The notes: generated by a model from the sequence alone, not told the origin. Counted from the stretch's first letter, positions 1 through 7,589 are shown. The stretch: DNA of 59,054 nt from Sanguibacter inulinus (GCF_013415325.1 NZ_JACBYE010000026.1:1-59054); one strand, 5' to 3'. Numbers and translations: made by a program.

Positions 1-44
1 GGGCTGTGGGGCCCTTGCTGGGGCAGCACCCGGACCGGCTGGGG

Positions 45-78
45 GACGCGTCGACGCGTCGGTGGGCACAGATAGGCT
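45..78 (+). promoter_or_regulatory. Promoter region of tmk with a 16-bp palindrome
   Basis: Bases 45-60 are a perfect 16-bp palindrome made of two GACGCGTC units. Bases 73-78 (TAGGCT) fit a -10 box placed seven bases before the GTG at 86, which suggests a leaderless transcript. No coding sequence can be assigned to bases 1-61. Confidence 0.4.
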
Positions 79-85
79 GTGGGGC

Positions 86-745
86 GTGAGCGCAGACGAG
101 CAGGCAGGCGGCCAGCAGGGGTACTTCATCTCCTTCGAGGGCGGCGACGGCGCCGGGAAGTCCACCCAGTCCAGGCTCCTCGGGCTGTGGCTCGAGCAGG
201 TCACCGGCCGCAGCGTCGTCTGGACGCGCGAGCCCGGCGGCACCGAGCTCGGGCTCGTGCTGCGCCAGGCCGTCCTGCACGGCGACCACGTCGACCCGCG
301 GACCGAGGCGCTGCTCTACGCGACCGACCGCGCGCACCACGTGGCCTCCCTCGTCCGCCCCGCTCTCGAGCGGGGCGACGTCGTCATCACCGACCGCTAC
401 CTCGACTCCTCGGTCGCCTACCAGGCCGGCGGACGCACGCTGCCCGTCGAGGAGATCGAGCAGCTGTCCCTGTGGGCCGTCGAGGGTCTGCTGCCGCACG
501 CGACCGTGCTGCTCGACATCGACCCCCTCGTCGGGACGCGACGCCTCGACACCGCGCCGGACCGCCTCGAGCGGGCCGGTGACGAGTTCCACCAGCGCAC
601 CCGGCAGGCGTACCTCGACCGTGCCGCCCAGGACCCCGACCGCTGGGTGGTCGTCGACGCCTCGGGGACCGTCGACGACATCCACGAGACGATCCGTGAG
701 GCTGTCGCCCAGCGCCTCGGCCTCGCGCTGCCCGAGGAGGTCTGA
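86..745 (+). CDS. tmk: Thymidylate kinase
   Basis: Phosphorylates dTMP to dTDP in the cytoplasm for DNA synthesis. The 219-residue length is normal for the family. The P-loop GGDGAGKST is at about residues 19-27, followed by the TREPGGT motif and the DRYLDSS motif with the catalytic-region Asp-Arg. I chose GTG at 86 because a -10 box (TAGGCT, 73-78) sits seven bases before it, as expected for a leaderless message. An in-frame GTG at 62 would add eight residues. The stop is one base before the holB start, so the two genes form an operon, a common actinobacterial arrangement. Confidence 0.96.
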   Translation: MSADEQAGGQQGYFISFEGGDGAGKSTQSRLLGLWLEQVTGRSVVWTREPGGTELGLVLRQAVLHGDHVDPRTEALLYATDRAHHVASLVRPALERGDVVITDRYLDSSVAYQAGGRTLPVEEIEQLSLWAVEGLLPHATVLLDIDPLVGTRRLDTAPDRLERAGDEFHQRTRQAYLDRAAQDPDRWVVVDASGTVDDIHETIREAVAQRLGLALPEEV

Positions 746-746
746 G

Positions 747-1883
747 GTGTCGGTCTGGGACGACGTCGTCGGGCAGGACACCGCCGTCGCGACCCTGCGG
801 GGCGCGATCGCCGACCCGTCGGCGATGACCCACGCCTGGCTCCTCACCGGACCGCCCGGGTCAGGCCGGTCCAACGCTGCCCGTGCCTTCGCCGCAGCGC
901 TCCAGTGCGAGCAGGGCGGCTGCGGCCACTGCCACGCCTGCACCACGACCCTCGCCGGGACCCACGCCGACCTCACGGTCGTCGCGACCGAGAAGGTCAC
1001 CATCGCGATCGACGAGGTGCGCTCGCTCATCACCCTCGCCTCCCGCACCCCCTCGCAGGGACGGTGGCGGGTGATCCTCGTCGAGGACGCCGACCGCATG
1101 GCCGAGCGCACCACCAACGTGCTGCTCAAGGCGATCGAAGAGCCGCCGCCACGCACGGTCTGGCTGCTCTGCGCACCCAGCCCGCAAGACGTCATGGTCA
1201 CCATCCGCTCGCGCTGCCGCGGCGTGAGCCTGCGCATCCCGCCTGTCGAGGACGTCGCCGCGCTGCTCGAGTCCCGTGACGGGATCGAGCCGGCCGTCGC
1301 CCTCGCGAGCGCCCGCGCCGCGCAGTCCCACATCGGCCTCGCGCGGCGTCTGGCGCGCGACGCCGGTGCCCGCCAGCGCCGCTCGTCGGTCTTGTCGATC
1401 GCCCGCAAGATCCGCGGGGTGCCCGACGCGGTCATCGCCGCCGGGGAGCTCGTCGAGGTCGCGCAGGCCGAGGCGAGGTCGGCGACCGAGGAGCGTGACG
1501 CGACCGAGAAGGCTGAGCTGCTGCGCTCGCTCGGCGCCGAGGGCAGCCAGACGCTGCCGCCGTCGCTGCGCTCGCAGGTCAAGCAGCTCGAGGACGACCA
1601 GAAGAGGCGCGCGACCCGGCGCCAGCGTGACGTGCTCGACAGGTCGATGGTCGACCTGCTCTCCCTCTACCGCGACGTGCTGGTGGTCCAGCTCGGCGCG
1701 CAGGTCGACCTCGTCAACACCGAGCTCGCGGAGACCGTCCAGGCGCTCGCCGAGGAGTCGACCCCGGAGCAGACCGTGCGGCGGATGGACGCGATCGGCG
1801 TCGCACGCACGCGGCTGGGAGGCAACGTGTCGCCGGTCCTCGCGCTCGAGGCGATGGCGATCGCGCTGCGGCCGCAGGGCTGA
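747..1883 (+). CDS. holB: DNA polymerase III subunit delta'
   Basis: Clamp-loader subunit that helps load the sliding clamp onto DNA. The protein is 378 residues, starting VSVWDDVVGQ at a GTG one base after the tmk stop. It shows the degenerate P-loop GPPGSGRS, where Arg replaces Lys as expected for the non-hydrolysing delta' subunit; a zinc-finger cysteine set (C-x4-C-x2-C-x2-C); the DADRM Walker-B region; and the SRC motif in TIRSRCRG. The C-terminal third is the collar domain. Translation is probably coupled to tmk. Confidence 0.95.
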   Translation: MSVWDDVVGQDTAVATLRGAIADPSAMTHAWLLTGPPGSGRSNAARAFAAALQCEQGGCGHCHACTTTLAGTHADLTVVATEKVTIAIDEVRSLITLASRTPSQGRWRVILVEDADRMAERTTNVLLKAIEEPPPRTVWLLCAPSPQDVMVTIRSRCRGVSLRIPPVEDVAALLESRDGIEPAVALASARAAQSHIGLARRLARDAGARQRRSSVLSIARKIRGVPDAVIAAGELVEVAQAEARSATEERDATEKAELLRSLGAEGSQTLPPSLRSQVKQLEDDQKRRATRRQRDVLDRSMVDLLSLYRDVLVVQLGAQVDLVNTELAETVQALAEESTPEQTVRRMDAIGVARTRLGGNVSPVLALEAMAIALRPQG

Positions 1884-1977
1884 GCAGGAGGCTCGACCCG
1901 GGCCTGAGGCGTGGGCCGAGCAGCAGCCGGTCCACAGGGCGACCGCTCGATCCATCGTCCACAGGACGGTCGTCTCG

Positions 1978-2007
1978 TTGGGCACGACGACGTGCAGTCG
2001 ATAGGTT
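1978..2007 (+). promoter_or_regulatory. Sigma-A-like promoter of the secreted peptidase
   Basis: A -35 element TTGGGC (1978-1983) and a -10 element TAGGTT (2002-2007) are separated by 18 bp. The GTG start at 2014 falls six bases after the -10, so the message is predicted to be leaderless. Confidence 0.55.
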
Positions 2008-2013
2008 GGCTCC

Positions 2014-3657
2014 GTGACCTCAGCCCTCCACGCGACACCTGCGTCCTCTCCAGCACCCTCTGCGCCCGGCTCCGCCGCGCTGCCCGCCAGCCCGGCCCCG
2101 CGCCGCAGCAGGCTGCTGCGCGCTGCGGCTGCCCTCGCCGGAGTCTCCCTCGTCCTCGCGGCGTGCAGCGACCCCGGCTCGAAGGTCCAGACCGACGTGG
2201 ACCAGCAGGCCGGCACGGGCTCCACGGCGCCCTCGGGTGACGCGCTCAGCACCGACGGGATCGAGGCGGACCTCCTGCCCTTCTACGAGCAGACTGTCGA
2301 CTGGTCCGACTGCGGCAGCGGTTTCGAGTGTGCCGACATCGAGGTCCCCTTCGACTGGGACGACCCCGCCGCCGACACCATCACGCTCGGCGCCAAGCGC
2401 TACCCCGCCTCGGGCGAGAAGCAGGGCACAGTGCTCATCAACCCCGGCGGTCCCGGCGGCTCGGGTGTGGAGTTCGTGCAGTACGTGCCCTTCCTCTTCG
2501 GCCAGCCGCTGCTCGAGAACTTCGACGTGCTCGGCTTCGACCCCCGTGGCGTCGGGGAGTCGAGCCCTGTGAGCTGCCTGTCCGACGCCGAGCGTGACGT
2601 CTCCGACGCGAAGACCTACACCTCCGACGAGGCCGGGCTCGCCGAGATGCGCGCCGACGCGAAGGTCTTCGGCGAGAAGTGCCTGGAGAACACCGGTCCG
2701 GTGCTCGGCGAGGTCGACACGCAGTCCTCGGCGCGCGACATGGACGTCATCCGTCACGTGGTCGGCGACGAGAAGCTCAACTACCTCGGCTACTCCTACG
2801 GCACCCAGCTCGGGGCGACCTACGCCGGTCTGTACCCGGAGAACGTGGGCCGGATGGTCCTCGACGGTGCGATCGACCTGCGCCTCACCGACCACGAGAT
2901 GAGCCTGCAGCAGGCCGTCGGCTTCGAGAACGCCCTCACGGCCTTCGTCGAGGACTGCCTCGCGAGCGGCAGCTGCCCGCTCACCGGGACGACCGACGAG
3001 GCGCTCGCCCAGGTGTCCGGCCTGCTCGACCAGATCCTCGCCAACCCCATGCCGACAGGCGACCCGGCGCGTCCGCTGACGCAGACCCTCGCCTTCTACG
3101 GGATCGCCCAGCCGCTCTACTCCCAGCAGCTCTGGGGTCAGCTCACGGACGCCCTCGACTCGGCGATCTCCGAGGGGGACGGCAGCGGACTGCTCGCCTC
3201 GGCCGACAGCTACAACTCCCGCAACTCTGACGGCACCTACGCCGACAACCAGGGCGAGGCCTTCAGGGCGATCAACTGCCTCGACTCCCGCACCGAGGTC
3301 GACATGGCCACGCTCGACGCCGAGGCTGCCGAGATCGAGGCTGAGGCCCCGACGGTCGGGCAGTTCTTCACCTACGGCGGTCTGGGCTGCGCGGACTGGC
3401 CCTTCCCGCAGGCCGAGAAGACCGGCGACCTCGCCGCGAGCGGCGCTGCGCCGATCCTCGTCGTCGGCACGACGAACGACCCCGCGACCCCCTACGTGTG
3501 GGCGCAGGGCCTGGCCGAGCAGCTCGAGTCCGGTGTCCTCGTCACCTACGAGGGCGAGGGCCACACGGCCTACGGCCAGTCGAACTCCTGCGTCCTGGAC
3601 ACCGTCGACGAGTACTTCGTCGACGGGACCGTCCCTGACGAAGGTCTGGTCTGCTGA
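2014..3657 (+). CDS. Secreted alpha/beta-hydrolase lipoprotein (tripeptidyl aminopeptidase family)
   Basis: A 547-residue exported serine peptidase of the SlpD/TAP type, predicted to remove short peptides from protein N termini outside the cell. The N terminus has a basic region and hydrophobic stretch ending in a lipobox with the lipidated Cys at LAAC, so it should be membrane-anchored. The oxyanion loop GGPGGSG, the nucleophile elbow GYSYG and a C-terminal TAP-like domain ending in two Cys residues are visible. The start is fixed by the promoter 5'. It is followed by about 200 bp without a gene, which holds the tRNA promoter. Confidence 0.88.
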   Translation: MTSALHATPASSPAPSAPGSAALPASPAPRRSRLLRAAAALAGVSLVLAACSDPGSKVQTDVDQQAGTGSTAPSGDALSTDGIEADLLPFYEQTVDWSDCGSGFECADIEVPFDWDDPAADTITLGAKRYPASGEKQGTVLINPGGPGGSGVEFVQYVPFLFGQPLLENFDVLGFDPRGVGESSPVSCLSDAERDVSDAKTYTSDEAGLAEMRADAKVFGEKCLENTGPVLGEVDTQSSARDMDVIRHVVGDEKLNYLGYSYGTQLGATYAGLYPENVGRMVLDGAIDLRLTDHEMSLQQAVGFENALTAFVEDCLASGSCPLTGTTDEALAQVSGLLDQILANPMPTGDPARPLTQTLAFYGIAQPLYSQQLWGQLTDALDSAISEGDGSGLLASADSYNSRNSDGTYADNQGEAFRAINCLDSRTEVDMATLDAEAAEIEAEAPTVGQFFTYGGLGCADWPFPQAEKTGDLAASGAAPILVVGTTNDPATPYVWAQGLAEQLESGVLVTYEGEGHTAYGQSNSCVLDTVDEYFVDGTVPDEGLVC

Positions 3658-3778
3658 CCGGTCTGAAGGCTGTCTCGGGGGCCCGGTCACAGGGCATCGA
3701 GATGACCTGCGCCGCGCGGGGCATACCGCACGTCTCGGCTGGTCACGGGACGTGCGGAGCATCACACAGTCCGTCGTT

Positions 3779-3807
3779 TTGGTGTCGCGGCAGATCGCTT
3801 GTAGGCT
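3779..3807 (+). promoter_or_regulatory. Promoter of tRNA-Thr
   Basis: TTGGTG (3779-3784) and TAGGCT (3802-3807) are spaced by 17 bp. They lie about 55 bp before the mature tRNA and would give a short 5' leader for RNase P to remove. Confidence 0.5.
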
Positions 3808-3861
3808 GAGCGCGGTTCTTCACCTGTGTCAGTGACTCGTCTCCGGGCACAGGAGAGGTCG

Positions 3862-3937
3862 GCCGCCTTAGCTCAGTCGGTAGAGCGTCTCACTCGTAAT
3901 GAGAAGGTCATCAGTTCGATTCTGATAGGCGGCTCCA
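3862..3937 (+). tRNA. tRNA-Thr (anticodon CGU)
   Basis: A complete 76-nt cloverleaf with encoded CCA can be folded by eye. The acceptor stem pairs GCCGCCT with AGGCGGC. The D arm pairs GCTC with GAGC. The anticodon stem pairs TCTCA with TGAGA around the loop CTCGTAA, giving anticodon CGT. The T arm pairs ATCAG with CTGAT around TTCGATT. The discriminator base is T. It is followed closely by a strong terminator and then by the lysis island. Confidence 0.96.
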
Positions 3938-3944
3938 GCACCAC

Positions 3945-3983
3945 GAACGGCCCGGTCCCCATTGCGGGGGGACCGGGCCGTTC
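3945..3983 (+). terminator. Perfect 16-bp hairpin terminator after tRNA-Thr
   Basis: Bases 3945-3960 pair perfectly with 3968-3983 around a seven-base loop. There is no T-run, which is normal in very GC-rich genomes. The symmetric stem could also stop leftward transcription from the lysis operon. Confidence 0.8.
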
Positions 3984-4075
3984 GCTCGTCCGGGGCCCGA
4001 TGGTACCGATGTGACGCGAGACCTCTCGGCAGCTGCGCTGCGGCGCCTCACCCGGTCATCAGGACCGCAGGACCG

Positions 4076-4276
4076 TCACGCCAGGTTGGCGCGGATGCGG
4101 GTGCAGAACTCCTTGATGACGTCTGCGTCGCGGTCCCCGAGGACGATCGCCGGGATCTGGGTGACACGCGCGATCGTGCTGTTGTACTCGGTGTTGGGGA
4201 TGTGGACGAACGCGCCGTTGTCGATGTTGACGAAGTGGACGGCGCCGCGGTTCTGGATACGGATGGGTCCTGCCAT
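4076..4276 (-). CDS. Predicted internal translation product: C-terminal domain of the M23 endolysin
   Basis: Inside the endolysin frame, an ATG at 4276 is preceded by GAGGAG (4283-4288) with six-base spacing, a better ribosome site than chance would give. It would yield a 66-residue free copy of the C-terminal domain. Some phage endolysins are known to make their cell-wall-binding domain separately in this way and to assemble it with the full enzyme. The same arrangement occurs in the paralogous domain at 4771-4977. Confidence 0.5.
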   Translation of the reverse strand: MAGPIRIQNRGAVHFVNIDNGAFVHIPNTEYNSTIARVTQIPAIVLGDRDADVIKEFCTRIRANLA

Positions 4277-4723
4277 GAGTGTCTCCTCTACGTCCGGGGG
4301 GAGCCCCGGGGTTGGTGTGCCTGAACCGAGGGTGACCCCTCGGGCTGCCATGAACGGCTGGGGATCCTGCGAGGCACCGTTGACGTGCGCCTCGAAGTGC
4401 AGGTGGTTCCCGGTGGCGCTGCCGGTCATGCCGACGGTGCCGATCTGCTGGCCCTGCACGACGGTCTGACCGACCGACGCCTGCCGTACGGTCAGGTGCA
4501 GGTACTTCGTGAGGATCCCGCCGGCGTGCTGGATCCAGATCTCGTTGCCGCCTGAGCCGGTGAGCTGTGAGAACGTCACCGTCCCGGCGGCGACAGACCA
4601 GACCGGGGTGCCTGCGGGTGCACTGATGTCAGTGCCGTGGTGCATGGTGCGCACGCCCGTGATCGGGTGTGTGCGCATGCCGTACCTGGAGCTGATCGTC
4701 CCGATGCATGGGTTGCTCCACAT
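4076..4723 (-). CDS. M23-family peptidoglycan endopeptidase with C-terminal wall-binding-like domain
   Basis: A 215-residue phage-type endolysin. Residues 1-130 form an M23 (LytM-like) domain with the zinc ligands in MHHGTDIS and the HLHFE motif, which cuts peptide cross-links in peptidoglycan. A proline-rich linker joins it to a 66-residue C-terminal domain beginning MAGPIRIQNRG that is nearly repeated in the upstream gene 4771-5457. No signal peptide is seen, so it would need the holin-like protein or another route to reach the wall. The start is fixed by AAAGGAG six bases upstream of the ATG. It is the last gene of the leftward lysis operon. Confidence 0.87.
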   Translation of the reverse strand: MWSNPCIGTISSRYGMRTHPITGVRTMHHGTDISAPAGTPVWSVAAGTVTFSQLTGSGGNEIWIQHAGGILTKYLHLTVRQASVGQTVVQGQQIGTVGMTGSATGNHLHFEAHVNGASQDPQPFMAARGVTLGSGTPTPGLPPDVEETLMAGPIRIQNRGAVHFVNIDNGAFVHIPNTEYNSTIARVTQIPAIVLGDRDADVIKEFCTRIRANLA

Positions 4724-4770
4724 GAGCGCTCCTTTCGGTGGTGGTGGTGGTGTCCTGGACGCGGAGTTGC

Positions 4771-4977
4771 TCAGGCGCCCTTGAGCTGGGCGCGGACGCG
4801 GGTGCAGAACTCCTTGATGACATCGGTGTCTCGGTCACCGAGCACGAGCTTCGGGACCTGGACGGCGCGGCCCAGGGTCTCGTCGTACTCGGGGTTGGGG
4901 ACGTGGACCCAGGCGCCGTTGTCGATGTTGACAAAGCTGACGGCGCCGCGGTTCTGGATACGGATCGGACCTGCCAT
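4771..4977 (-). CDS. Predicted internal translation product: C-terminal domain of the M15 endolysin
   Basis: An in-frame ATG at 4977 follows AGGAGG (4983-4988) by five bases. It would produce a free 68-residue domain starting MAGPIRIQNRG, the homologue of the nested product at 4076-4276. Confidence 0.5.
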   Translation of the reverse strand: MAGPIRIQNRGAVSFVNIDNGAWVHVPNPEYDETLGRAVQVPKLVLGDRDTDVIKEFCTRVRAQLKGA

Positions 4978-5457
4978 GAGTGCCTCCTGTACTGGTGGTG
5001 TGACCGGGGGGAGTCCTCCGGTCAGTCGTGCTGCGACGGCCGCCACGGTGGCGGCGTCGGTGTTGATCTCGAAGTGCATCTCGTCCTTGCGGCCGGAGTA
5101 GTCGCCGCCCCAGCGCACCGCAGGCGAGGTGGCTGCCAGGATGCTCCGGATCGAGGCGACCTGGCCGGCTGTGAAGGTGCCGCTCGCCCCGAGCGGGTGC
5201 CGAGGAGCGTTGAGGTCGATCGCGGTGCCTGACGCGTGGTTGGAGAGGTCGTCGTTCCCCGAGATCACGCGGTAGGCCCACCCCCACGACGTCGAGACGG
5301 TGATGCCCTCCACCTCTGCGTCGAAACGACGCGCGACGTGCTCGAGGACTGTGAAGACAGGGCCTGCGAGCACCTTGCCTGTCACCCAGGGGAAGGACGC
5401 CAGCCGGGGGTCAGAACCCGACGTGACGGCTTGCCACCCGTTCTGGGATGTCGCCAT
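4771..5457 (-). CDS. M15-family D-Ala-D-Ala-type peptidase endolysin with shared C-terminal domain
   Basis: A 228-residue enzyme. The N-terminal 160 residues resemble the M15_4 (VanY/phage L-alanyl-D-glutamate peptidase) fold, with zinc-site motifs SNHASGTAIDLN and DEMHFEI. A PPVTPPV linker leads to the 68-residue domain shared with the M23 enzyme; its conserved end reads VIKEFCTR. I start at the ATG at 5457 because it has a perfect AAGGAGG site; the open frame extends 15 residues further. A LexA-like box overlaps the predicted transcription start just upstream, so this gene and the M23 gene after it are probably damage-inducible. Confidence 0.87.
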   Translation of the reverse strand: MATSQNGWQAVTSGSDPRLASFPWVTGKVLAGPVFTVLEHVARRFDAEVEGITVSTSWGWAYRVISGNDDLSNHASGTAIDLNAPRHPLGASGTFTAGQVASIRSILAATSPAVRWGGDYSGRKDEMHFEINTDAATVAAVAARLTGGLPPVTPPVQEALMAGPIRIQNRGAVSFVNIDNGAWVHVPNPEYDETLGRAVQVPKLVLGDRDTDVIKEFCTRVRAQLKGA

Positions 5458-5493
5458 GTGATACCTCCTTCGTGCTGCTGTGTGCCGAGGTAT

Positions 5494-5515
5494 TTCGAAC
5501 ACGTGTACGAATCTA
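5494..5515 (-). promoter_or_regulatory. LexA (SOS) box over the endolysin promoter
   Basis: Bases 5495-5510 read TCGAAC-ACGT-GTACGA, one mismatch from the actinobacterial/Bacillus-type LexA consensus TCGAAC-N4-GTTCGA. On the minus strand the -10 element TAGATT (5515 to 5510) directly abuts it, so a bound repressor would cover the transcription start. The box is 37 bp upstream of the M15 endolysin start codon. Confidence 0.55.
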
Positions 5516-5563
5516 TGGGCACAAGGCCCTCCTCCCTAGACCCTGCTCGTCACCCTCGGTGCT

Positions 5564-6154
5564 TCATCCGAGGCCGAGCCGCGCGCGTGTGAGTGGCCCC
5601 GCGACGCCGTCCGGGACGAGGCCTGACCTGCGCTGGAACTCCGCGACGGCCGTTCGGGTCGCCGGTCCGTCGACGCCGTCAACGACGAGACGCGCGTACG
5701 CCGGGTAGTCGCGGTTGAGCCGGGCCTGGACCGAGCGCAGCACCATGCCCCCCGGGGCTGCCGGCCGCGCCGCGGCTGCCGCAGACGAGCGTGTCGGCGG
5801 GGTGTGCCGCACCAGGCCTCGCCCGAGGTTCGACCACTCGCCCACGTCGACGTGCAGGTGGTTCTGGTGGCTGCTGGCCGACCCGGCCGTCCCGTCGCGG
5901 GCGAAGGTGATCGCGAGCCCGCGCTGCTCGGCCTCGCCGAGTGCGATGAGCAGACGTGCCCGTTCGGCGGACCCGTTCGAGCCGTGGTTGAGGTCTGCGG
6001 CGAGGCCGTCGGCGTGCCAGGAGCCGGGTCTGTGCACGCCGGGCGTCACGCCTCCGTAGGCCGGGTGCTCTCGGACGGAATAGCCAGAGCGTGCGGCCCA
6101 TGCGAGGAAGTCGAGCAGGACGGGGGTGGGGGTGAGCTGTCGTGACAGGGCCAT
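5564..6154 (-). CDS. M15-like peptidase with C-terminal peptidoglycan-binding domain
   Basis: A 196-residue hydrolase, the third wall enzyme of the island. Residues 1-115 show M15-type motifs GSWHADGLAADLNH and NHLHVDVG, consistent with a zinc D,D- or L,D-peptidase. After an Ala-rich linker, residues 130-195 form a PG_binding_1 domain (SVQARLNRDYP, DGVDGPATRTAVAEFQ, DGVAGPLTRARL). The ATG at 6154 has AGGAG eight bases upstream; the open frame begins 27 codons earlier without a ribosome site. No signal peptide is visible. Confidence 0.83.
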   Translation of the reverse strand: MALSRQLTPTPVLLDFLAWAARSGYSVREHPAYGGVTPGVHRPGSWHADGLAADLNHGSNGSAERARLLIALGEAEQRGLAITFARDGTAGSASSHQNHLHVDVGEWSNLGRGLVRHTPPTRSSAAAAARPAAPGGMVLRSVQARLNRDYPAYARLVVDGVDGPATRTAVAEFQRRSGLVPDGVAGPLTRARLGLG

Positions 6155-6242
6155 GAGGGGTCTCCTGAGGTTGAGTTCGATTTCGAGGTCGAGATGGGAG
6201 CAGCCCGGAGTCCGCAAGCCCTCACGCTTGATCACTATGAAT

Positions 6243-6614
6243 CTAGGGTGAGGACTTGAGGTTCCGGGTATAGGTCGGACGACGAGACGACCCCAGCGCG
6301 GCGCGGGCCACCCACCGGGGCACGTGCGCCTCGACTCGACGCCAGGCTGCGTGCCACACGGCGACCGCCGTGACGGTCACCAGGAGGGCTGTCGACTCGT
6401 CACCGAGCGCCGATGCGAGCGGTTTTGCGGCCCAGGCGGGCAGGTGCGGCCCTGCGGCAGCCAGGATCGCGGTGACCGTCGCTCCCCAGATCGTCGGGAC
6501 TGTCGTGCGCAGCCACGACGTCACGAGGTCGCTGCGCTCGGGGGCGGTGGACGGTGGGTCGGTCGGTGGCAGGTCGGGTCGTCTCTCTGCGGTGGTCGGG
6601 TGCTCTGTGCTCAT
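6243..6614 (-). CDS. Holin-like two-helix membrane protein
   Basis: A 123-residue protein with a polar, Pro/Thr-rich N terminus, two predicted membrane helices (about residues 38-62 and 75-93) and a basic C terminus. This topology and the position directly before three peptidoglycan hydrolases are typical of a phage holin, which makes the membrane hole that lets endolysins reach the wall. I see no named holin family signature, so the call rests on topology and context. GGAGG lies five bases before the ATG. Confidence 0.55.
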   Translation of the reverse strand: MSTEHPTTAERRPDLPPTDPPSTAPERSDLVTSWLRTTVPTIWGATVTAILAAAGPHLPAWAAKPLASALGDESTALLVTVTAVAVWHAAWRRVEAHVPRWVARAALGSSRRPTYTRNLKSSP

Positions 6615-6632
6615 GCGGTCCTCCAGACCGTG

Positions 6633-7004
6633 TCAGTCGCCGAGGTCGGCGGGGAGCGGGGGTGGTGGTGGTGCGTCTGGGGCGCTGTGCCGCGCGATGT
6701 GCGCATAGAGCGCGTTGATGAGGCGCAGCGCGCGCCAGTGGCGGTCGCGCACCTCGCGGACCTCGGCCTCGAGCTCGCCGATCCGCGCGGCGTGCCTGTC
6801 GACCTGCTGCTGGAGCGGCTCGAGCAACGAGCGGGTCTGGGCCTCGACGAGAGAGGACCAGTGCGCGTCGCCGGCGGCGTCGTCGTCGCGCAGAGCCGTG
6901 CGTCGGGCGATCGCGTGGTCGTGGGCGACCCGGAGCAGCGCGGCCAGGCCGCCGGCCCCGACGGTGCCGACGACGAGGCTCACGGCCGTCGGCACCCAGC
7001 TCAT
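6633..7004 (-). CDS. Small membrane-anchored coiled-coil protein of the lysis operon
   Basis: A 123-residue protein starting MSWVPTAV. One N-terminal membrane helix (about residues 4-24) is followed by a charged region (residues 50-100, rich in Glu, Arg and Leu heptads) likely to form a coiled coil, then a run of prolines. The start overlaps the WhiB stop as ATGA, implying coupled translation; an upstream in-frame start would overlap WhiB heavily and has no ribosome site. Such proteins in phage lysis cassettes can act as second holins or spanin-like factors, but no function can be assigned. Confidence 0.6.
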   Translation of the reverse strand: MSWVPTAVSLVVGTVGAGGLAALLRVAHDHAIARRTALRDDDAAGDAHWSSLVEAQTRSLLEPLQQQVDRHAARIGELEAEVREVRDRHWRALRLINALYAHIARHSAPDAPPPPPLPADLGD

Positions 7005-7378
7005 CGGACCGGTGCCGGTGCCGGCGAAGCCCGCAGCTCGTCGACGAGTGCTGCGCGCGAGGGGCCGCGGAGGTCCCGGCGTTCCTTGGGGGTCATGCCC
7101 CCGCGGACCAGCCACGGACCGTAGGCGGTGTCTTCTTCGTCCTCGAGGGCGTCGAGCAGGCAGGCGCGGCGGACCGGGCAGGCTGCGCAGATCGCCGTCG
7201 CGCGGGCCGCGACGTGGCGGTTGACGGGGTCGAACAGCGCCGGGTCTGCGCCGTCGCAGGCGGCGTCGCTGACCCAGTCCAGCTCGAGACGCCGGAGCGT
7301 GGCTCGGGGGGCTGTCTCGGGAGGGGTGGCGTGTGCTGTCGGGATGGTCTCGGGTCGGGTGAGGGTGAGTGTGTCCAT
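7001..7378 (-). CDS. WhiB-family iron-sulfur transcription regulator
   Basis: A 125-residue WhiB-like protein. The four cluster-binding cysteines are C41, C64, C67 and C73 (C-x2-C-x5-C in ICAACPVRRAC), typical of the [4Fe-4S]-binding family that works with the primary sigma factor. The usual G-V/I-W-G-G turn is altered to YGPWLVRGG. A basic C-terminal tail follows. The ATG at 7378 is preceded by GAAGGA. It is the first gene of the leftward operon carrying the lysis genes and is divergent from the XRE repressor, so it is probably an early regulator of this island, like the WhiB proteins carried by actinophages. Confidence 0.9.
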   Translation of the reverse strand: MDTLTLTRPETIPTAHATPPETAPRATLRRLELDWVSDAACDGADPALFDPVNRHVAARATAICAACPVRRACLLDALEDEEDTAYGPWLVRGGMTPKERRDLRGPSRAALVDELRASPAPAPVR

Positions 7379-7589
7379 GAGCGTCCTTCGATCGGTCAGG
7401 TCGTCCTCCGGCGTCGTTCGTCGGTGTCGGGTGCCATCGATGGTTACACCATGTTCCGACAAGTTCAACGCGCTACTTCGTCGTATCGCGAGAATAAGTT
7501 CCATGACGGCCTTCATCTCCGGTCATGATCCTGTGCCTTTGGTGTAAGGTGCCCTGAAAGACGACGGACCGACGCGAAAGGGAGCCCTC
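7379..7589. promoter_or_regulatory. Divergent control region between the WhiB operon and the repressor
   Basis: This 211-bp stretch is richer in A/T than its surroundings (about 7440-7560). Rightward, TGTAAGGT (7543-7550) looks like an extended -10 for the repressor gene, followed by AAGGGAG as its ribosome site. The leftward promoter is not clear. The XRE protein probably binds here, but I see no convincing long operator repeat. Confidence 0.45.
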
